Both the position numbers and the translations under genes were made by a program. Under the pieces are notes generated by a model that saw only the letters and a program-made list of their open reading frames with translations, was not told where the DNA came from and did no database searches. A DNA stretch of 25,650 bases, taken from positions 1,374,060 through 1,399,709 of the forward strand of contig NW_009242971.1 of the NCBI RefSeq assembly GCF_000388065.1, in the 5' to 3' direction. The stretch is from Fonticula alba. Taxonomy: Eukaryota; Opisthokonta; Rotosphaerida; Fonticulaceae. This document shows positions 21,559 through 25,650 of the stretch, one piece after another; within the stretch, counting starts at the first letter, position 1; each line of letters opens with the position of its first letter.

Positions 21559-22807
21559 ATGGCCATCACCAACAGCACGCAGATTCGCCTGCCCACTCAC
21601 ATCAAGCCGGAGCACTATGGTGCGAAACTGCTCATACATATATTTCCATAGCTCCCTCTTCTCCCAGCCCGCATATTGGCCTTGCTCACTCATCCTGCTC
21701 GTGCCGGGCTCCTCTTTCTGCCTCCAATGCCCTGCCCCCTCCGCCGGCCGGAACACAGATGTCTTCATCAAGCCCGATCTCAAGGACTTTGTCTTCTCCG
21801 GCACGGTGTCCATCCTGGTGGATGTGACCCAGACCTCCGAGGAGATCTGCCTGCACTCATTGGAGCTTGAGGTGACCGATGTCACCCTGGCCGCGGTGTC
21901 TGGCGAGGCCCTCCCCGCGCCGGCCAGCATGACCTCCAGCCCGGACTTCGACTTCCTGCACCTGCGCTGGGCCGCCCCCCTGCCGGCTGGCAAGTACCTG
22001 CTGGGCATGAAGTTTGCCGGCAAACTGACCGACCAGATGGCCGGGCTCTATCGCAGCGAGTACAAGTCCGCCTCCGGCGAGAAGCGCTACCTGGCCGTGA
22101 CGCAGTTCGAGGCCACCGACGCCCGGCGTGCCTTCCCCTGCTGGGATGAGCCCTCTTTCAAGGCGACCTTCTCGGTGACGGTCGACGTGCCGGCCGACCT
22201 GGTGGCTCTGTCCAACATGCCGGTCACCGGGGAGAAGCCCTCCTCGACGGATGGCCGCAAGGTGGTGGCCTTTGACCGGTCCCCCCGCATGTCTACCTAC
22301 CTGCTGGCCCTCTTTGTCGGGGAGGCCGAGTACGTGGAGGATGTCACTCGGGCCGGGGTTCCGGTGCGGGTGTACACCCCGATCGGCCTCAAGGACCAGG
22401 GCCTGTTCGGCCTGCAGGTGGCTCGTGACGCGCTGGACTTCTTTGCGGAGTTCTTCAGCACCCCCTATCCCCTGCCCAAGCTGGATTTGATCGCCGTGCC
22501 GGACTTCGCCGCCGGTGCCATGGAGAACTGGGGCCTGGTCACCTTCCGTGAAATTTATCTCCTGTGCCATGAGCAGCGGACCAGCGCTCGCGCGCGCCAG
22601 GAGCTGGCCTATGTGGTGTGCCATGAGCTTGCGCACATGTGGTTCGGCAACCTGGTCACCATGGACTGGTGGACGCACCTGTGGCTGAATGAGGGTGCGT
22701 CTTCATGCCTGCTCGGCTATCCGGGCGGCAATGTCCCTTTTTTTCTGTTTGCATTCGCGCTTCATCCCCGCTCTCGAGCCTTGCCGCCCTTCCCGGCTCC
22801 TCATCCT

Positions 22808-22839
<32 letters not shown>

Positions 22840-24272
22840 CCGGCCCTGCGCTGACTCCGCGAACACCCGCATCCCCTTTGTCTGTCATGGCGGTGGTCCA
22901 TTCTCGCAACCTCGTGGGGGGAAAAAATGTCAAAAAAAACATCCAGGCTTCGCCACCTATGTCGGCTGGCTGGCTGTCGACAAGCTCTTCCCCGAGTGGG
23001 ACATCTGGACGCAGTTCATGTTCACCGAGCAGGGCGAGGCCATGTCCATGGACGCCCTGCAGTCCTCCCACCCGGTGGAGGTCCCGGTCACCACCACGGC
23101 TCAGATCAACCAAATCTTCGACCCCATTTCCTACAGCAAGGGCGCCACTCTGATCCGCATGCTGGCCACGCACATGGGCCCGCAGGAGTTCCAGACCGGG
23201 CTGAGCCACTACATCAAGAAGGTACGCCGAGAGCCCGCGCTCCTTGCTGGGGTCTTCCCTCTGTCCCCCTTTCCGGCTCTCGGGCCAACATGCCTGGCGC
23301 TGCTGGCTACTTACTTCGCGGCCTCCCTCGACAATGTCTGCCTTGGCCCGCCGGCGGCCATTGCACTTGTCTTGCCTGCTGGCCGGCCCCCATGCAGTTC
23401 ACCTATCAGAACACGGAGACCAACGACCTGTGGGAGGCCATGTCCACCGCGGTCAGCGGCCTGGATCTGACGTCCATGATGAACGATTGGATTCGCATCA
23501 CCGGCTACCCGGTGGTGACGGTGACCCCGGGCGAGGCTGGTGCTCTCACGGTCCAGCAGGACCTGTATCTGGCCTCCGGTGCGGCGTCCGGCTGTGCCTC
23601 CCTCTGGACCATCCCGCTGCTGACGACGTCTCTTAATGCTCCGGGGCCGCTGCAGCAGCCGCAGCTGTACGCCAAGGGTCCCGTGCTGGCCGAGAAGACC
23701 CAGCCCCTGACGGGCACCGCCGCGCCCCCGATGAAGGTGCGCAGCTTGCCATGTCCCTTGCCCCTTCCTCTTCGCCTTGGGCTCCTCTCGGTCCTCCTGC
23801 ATGCTCTGCCCCCTTTTGCCATATGCTCATGCGGTGCCCCCTTCGCCTTGCCTGTGCGCTCCCTCCCCTCCGGGCATTGCCACGCATTCGTGCGCATTCT
23901 CGCGACCAGCTCAACCGTGATGGTATTGGCTTCTACCGCGTCAACTATCACCCCACCCTGGTGGCCGGACTGATCAGTGCCATTGCTGAGAACCCCACCA
24001 CCGCCTTCGCCCATGGTGACCTGGTCAACCTGGTGAAGGACTTCTTTGCCCTCGCTGCATCCGGGCACTCCTCCATCAAGCACTTCCTGGACCTGCTGCA
24101 GGCCCTCCGCGGCGCTTCGGTGGGCTTTGCTTGGGAGGCAATTGCTGCCACCCTGGGCGCTTTGCGGTACGTGAGAGTCCTATTTTCATTCCTTTTTCCC
24201 GTCCCCCCCGCTCAAGAGCCCACTCACTCTTCCTCGCTGTCTTTCCTCCCCCCCCCCCTCCCTTGGTGGACG

Positions 24273-24314
<42 letters not shown>

Positions 24315-25301
24315 TACACATACATGTGGACTCGCACATGCACAGCTCCCTGTGGTTCGAGCAGTCGCCCGAGGTGGTCGGCCATCTGAACCGCTTCGCG
24401 GCCGGCCTCTTTGGTCCGCACTCCGAGGCGGCGATCTGGGACACCGGCGTGTCGACCGCCGCCAAGGACCATATTGCCAACTGCCTTCGGTCGACCTTTG
24501 TGGCCAACGCCTGCCGCGCTGGCCACGAGTGGACTGTGGCCGAGGCACAGCGGCGCTTCTCCAGCCTGGTGAATGCCACCCCCGAGGCCGCGGCCAACAG
24601 CAACCCCGAGGTTCAGGCTGCCATCCTGGAGACTGGTGTGCGCCTGGGCGGCCTCCCCGAGTGGGAACAGACGCTGGCGTTCTTCCAGCGCGAGCAGGTT
24701 CCCGACCTGAAGGTCCGGGCCCTTTTCGCCCTGGGCCAGTCGGTGGACCCGGTGGCCATGGACAAGAGTACGTGTAGACCCGCATGAGCCTGCTTCTTTT
24801 TTTTTTCTCTCTTTCCATCTGCCCCTCCTCCTGTTGCCCTTTGTCTTTGCATGCAGAAATACGCATGTACTCACATGGCGCCCTCCTCGGCTGTGCCCCG
24901 GCTCCTGCCCCCCCCGCCTCCCCCCTCCCCTGCCAGACTTTGAGCTCATCTTCAGTGGGTCCGTCCGGCTGCAGGATGTCTTCCACCTGATGCGGTCGCT
25001 GTCCTACAACCCGGTCACCCGCCGCCGGACGTGGGACTTCGTCCGCAACAACTGGGCCAAGTTCTATGAGATGTTCTCCCCGAGCGGCTTCCTCCTTGGG
25101 CGCATCGTCAGCAACAGCTGCGAGAGCCTCTCTACCCTGAAGGATGCCGAGGAGGTGAAGAGCTTCTTCGATGGCATCGACAAGAAGCAGTATGCCACCA
25201 TCGATTCCAATGTCAAGCTGGCTGTTGAGGAGATCACCAACAATGCCAAGTGCATCGAGCGCATTGCTGGCGACCTGAACGCCTGGCTGGCGGCCCAGTA
25301 A
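21559..25301 (+). CDS. NPEPPS: M1 zinc aminopeptidase, puromycin-sensitive type
   Basis: Seven exons (21559-21619, 21759-22694, 22947-23221, 23398-23736, 23910-24166, 24346-24767, 24937-25301) give 884 aa, close to the family length. The N-terminal beta domain starts QIRLPTHIKPEHYDVFIKPDL. The catalytic domain shows the exopeptidase motif GAMEN (273-277), the zinc site HELAH (His309, Glu310, His313) and the third ligand Glu332 in LNEG at the expected 18-residue spacing, and the transition-state Tyr395 in SYSKGATLIRML. The C-terminal half is the helical ERAP1_C-type domain from about residue 530. There is no signal peptide or membrane anchor, so it should be cytosolic or nuclear and trim N-terminal residues from proteasome-derived peptides. 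Intron 2 falls directly after the codon for the third zinc ligand. The identification is firm; the choice between NPEPPS and fungal Ape2/Aap1 names is nomenclature only. Confidence 0.97.
22818..22839 (+). repeat. (CT)n repeat in aminopeptidase intron 2
   Basis: A CT run follows a C run in the intron 22695-22946. It lies more than 100 bases upstream of the acceptor, so it is not the normal polypyrimidine tract position. Confidence 0.9.
24271..24307 (+). repeat. (CG)n/(CA)n repeat in aminopeptidase intron 5
   Basis: Alternating CG changes into a CA run on the sense strand, within the intron 24167-24345 and close to its acceptor. Confidence 0.95.
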
Positions 25302-25650
25302 GCCAATGGCTTCCTCTCGCCGCCCCTACTCCACTCCCATGAGCTTCTCTCTCCCTCTCTGTCCCTCTGTCTCTCCATGCGTCTCTCGGTCCCGCCCGTG
25401 GATTTCATCCACATCCTGTGGTGGCGCTTCGTCCGGGTGAACTTTCCTTCTGGTGTGATCCTTTGCTGCCCCTGCATAAGCACTTGCTCATGGCCAATGA
25501 ACATCCCGCCTCCCTCGAACATTCCATTCTAAGCGATTTCGCCTGTCGCCACCTGCCATTCTTTTGTCCCTCCCTGCACATAGCCAGCTTACATCCTTCA
25601 GGTTGGGGGTTTATTTTCCGGCACTGGTAGGTGGGGAGGCGGAGGGGGGG
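25302..25650. other. Aminopeptidase 3' flank and right edge
   Basis: CT-rich directly after the stop, as expected for a 3' UTR, then balanced sequence. There is no AATAAA and no coding segment that I can recognise. The last 20 bases are G-rich. Confidence 0.6.

Overview
This is a eukaryotic nuclear window: very GC-rich, compact and intron-dense, with spliced single-gene units, a Pol III tRNA gene and no operons. The introns are short (most about 90-250 bp) and strongly pyrimidine-rich on the sense strand, with long C runs and CA microsatellites. The mix of a Bloom-type RecQ helicase, SCAMP, METTL1/Trm8, a complex I NDUFS6 subunit and a puromycin-sensitive-type aminopeptidase suits a unicellular opisthokont or similar protist. 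A Fonticula-like holomycotan would fit the composition, but that is a guess from gene style and not a search result. I see no bacterial, viral, transposon or CRISPR system.
Layout, left to right: the 5' part of a RecQ/BLM-type helicase (+, 543-2313), which breaks off in a poly-C/poly-G tract; RPL13A/uL13 (+, 2995-5042); about 3.1 kb with no gene I can recognise; a membrane-anchored alpha/beta hydrolase (+, 8178-9905); NDUFS6 (+, 11044-11696); SCAMP (-, 14793-12760); a 203-base assembly gap (15368-15570); tRNA-Ile(AAU) (+, 16282-16355); METTL1/TRM8 tRNA m7G46 methyltransferase (+, 16717-18116); an acyl-protein thioesterase (-, 20360-18644), which diverges from an M1 aminopeptidase (+, 21559-25301).
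I built the exon models by hand. For each gene I matched reading frame, donor and acceptor phase and family conservation, and every complete model closes to an exact multiple of three: RPL13A 204 aa, hydrolase 423 aa, NDUFS6 128 aa, SCAMP 284 aa, METTL1 318 aa, thioesterase 314 aa, aminopeptidase 884 aa. The genes are housekeeping genes with separate jobs (translation, respiration, membrane traffic, tRNA modification, depalmitoylation, peptide turnover), and their adjacency implies no shared pathway. The observations most worth checking are a 5' splice-site consensus with C at +4, a perfect Puf3-type site downstream of NDUFS6, a thioesterase with a predicted membrane anchor, a presequence-like N-terminus on the helicase, and a 37-nt copy of thioesterase coding sequence at the edge of the assembly gap.
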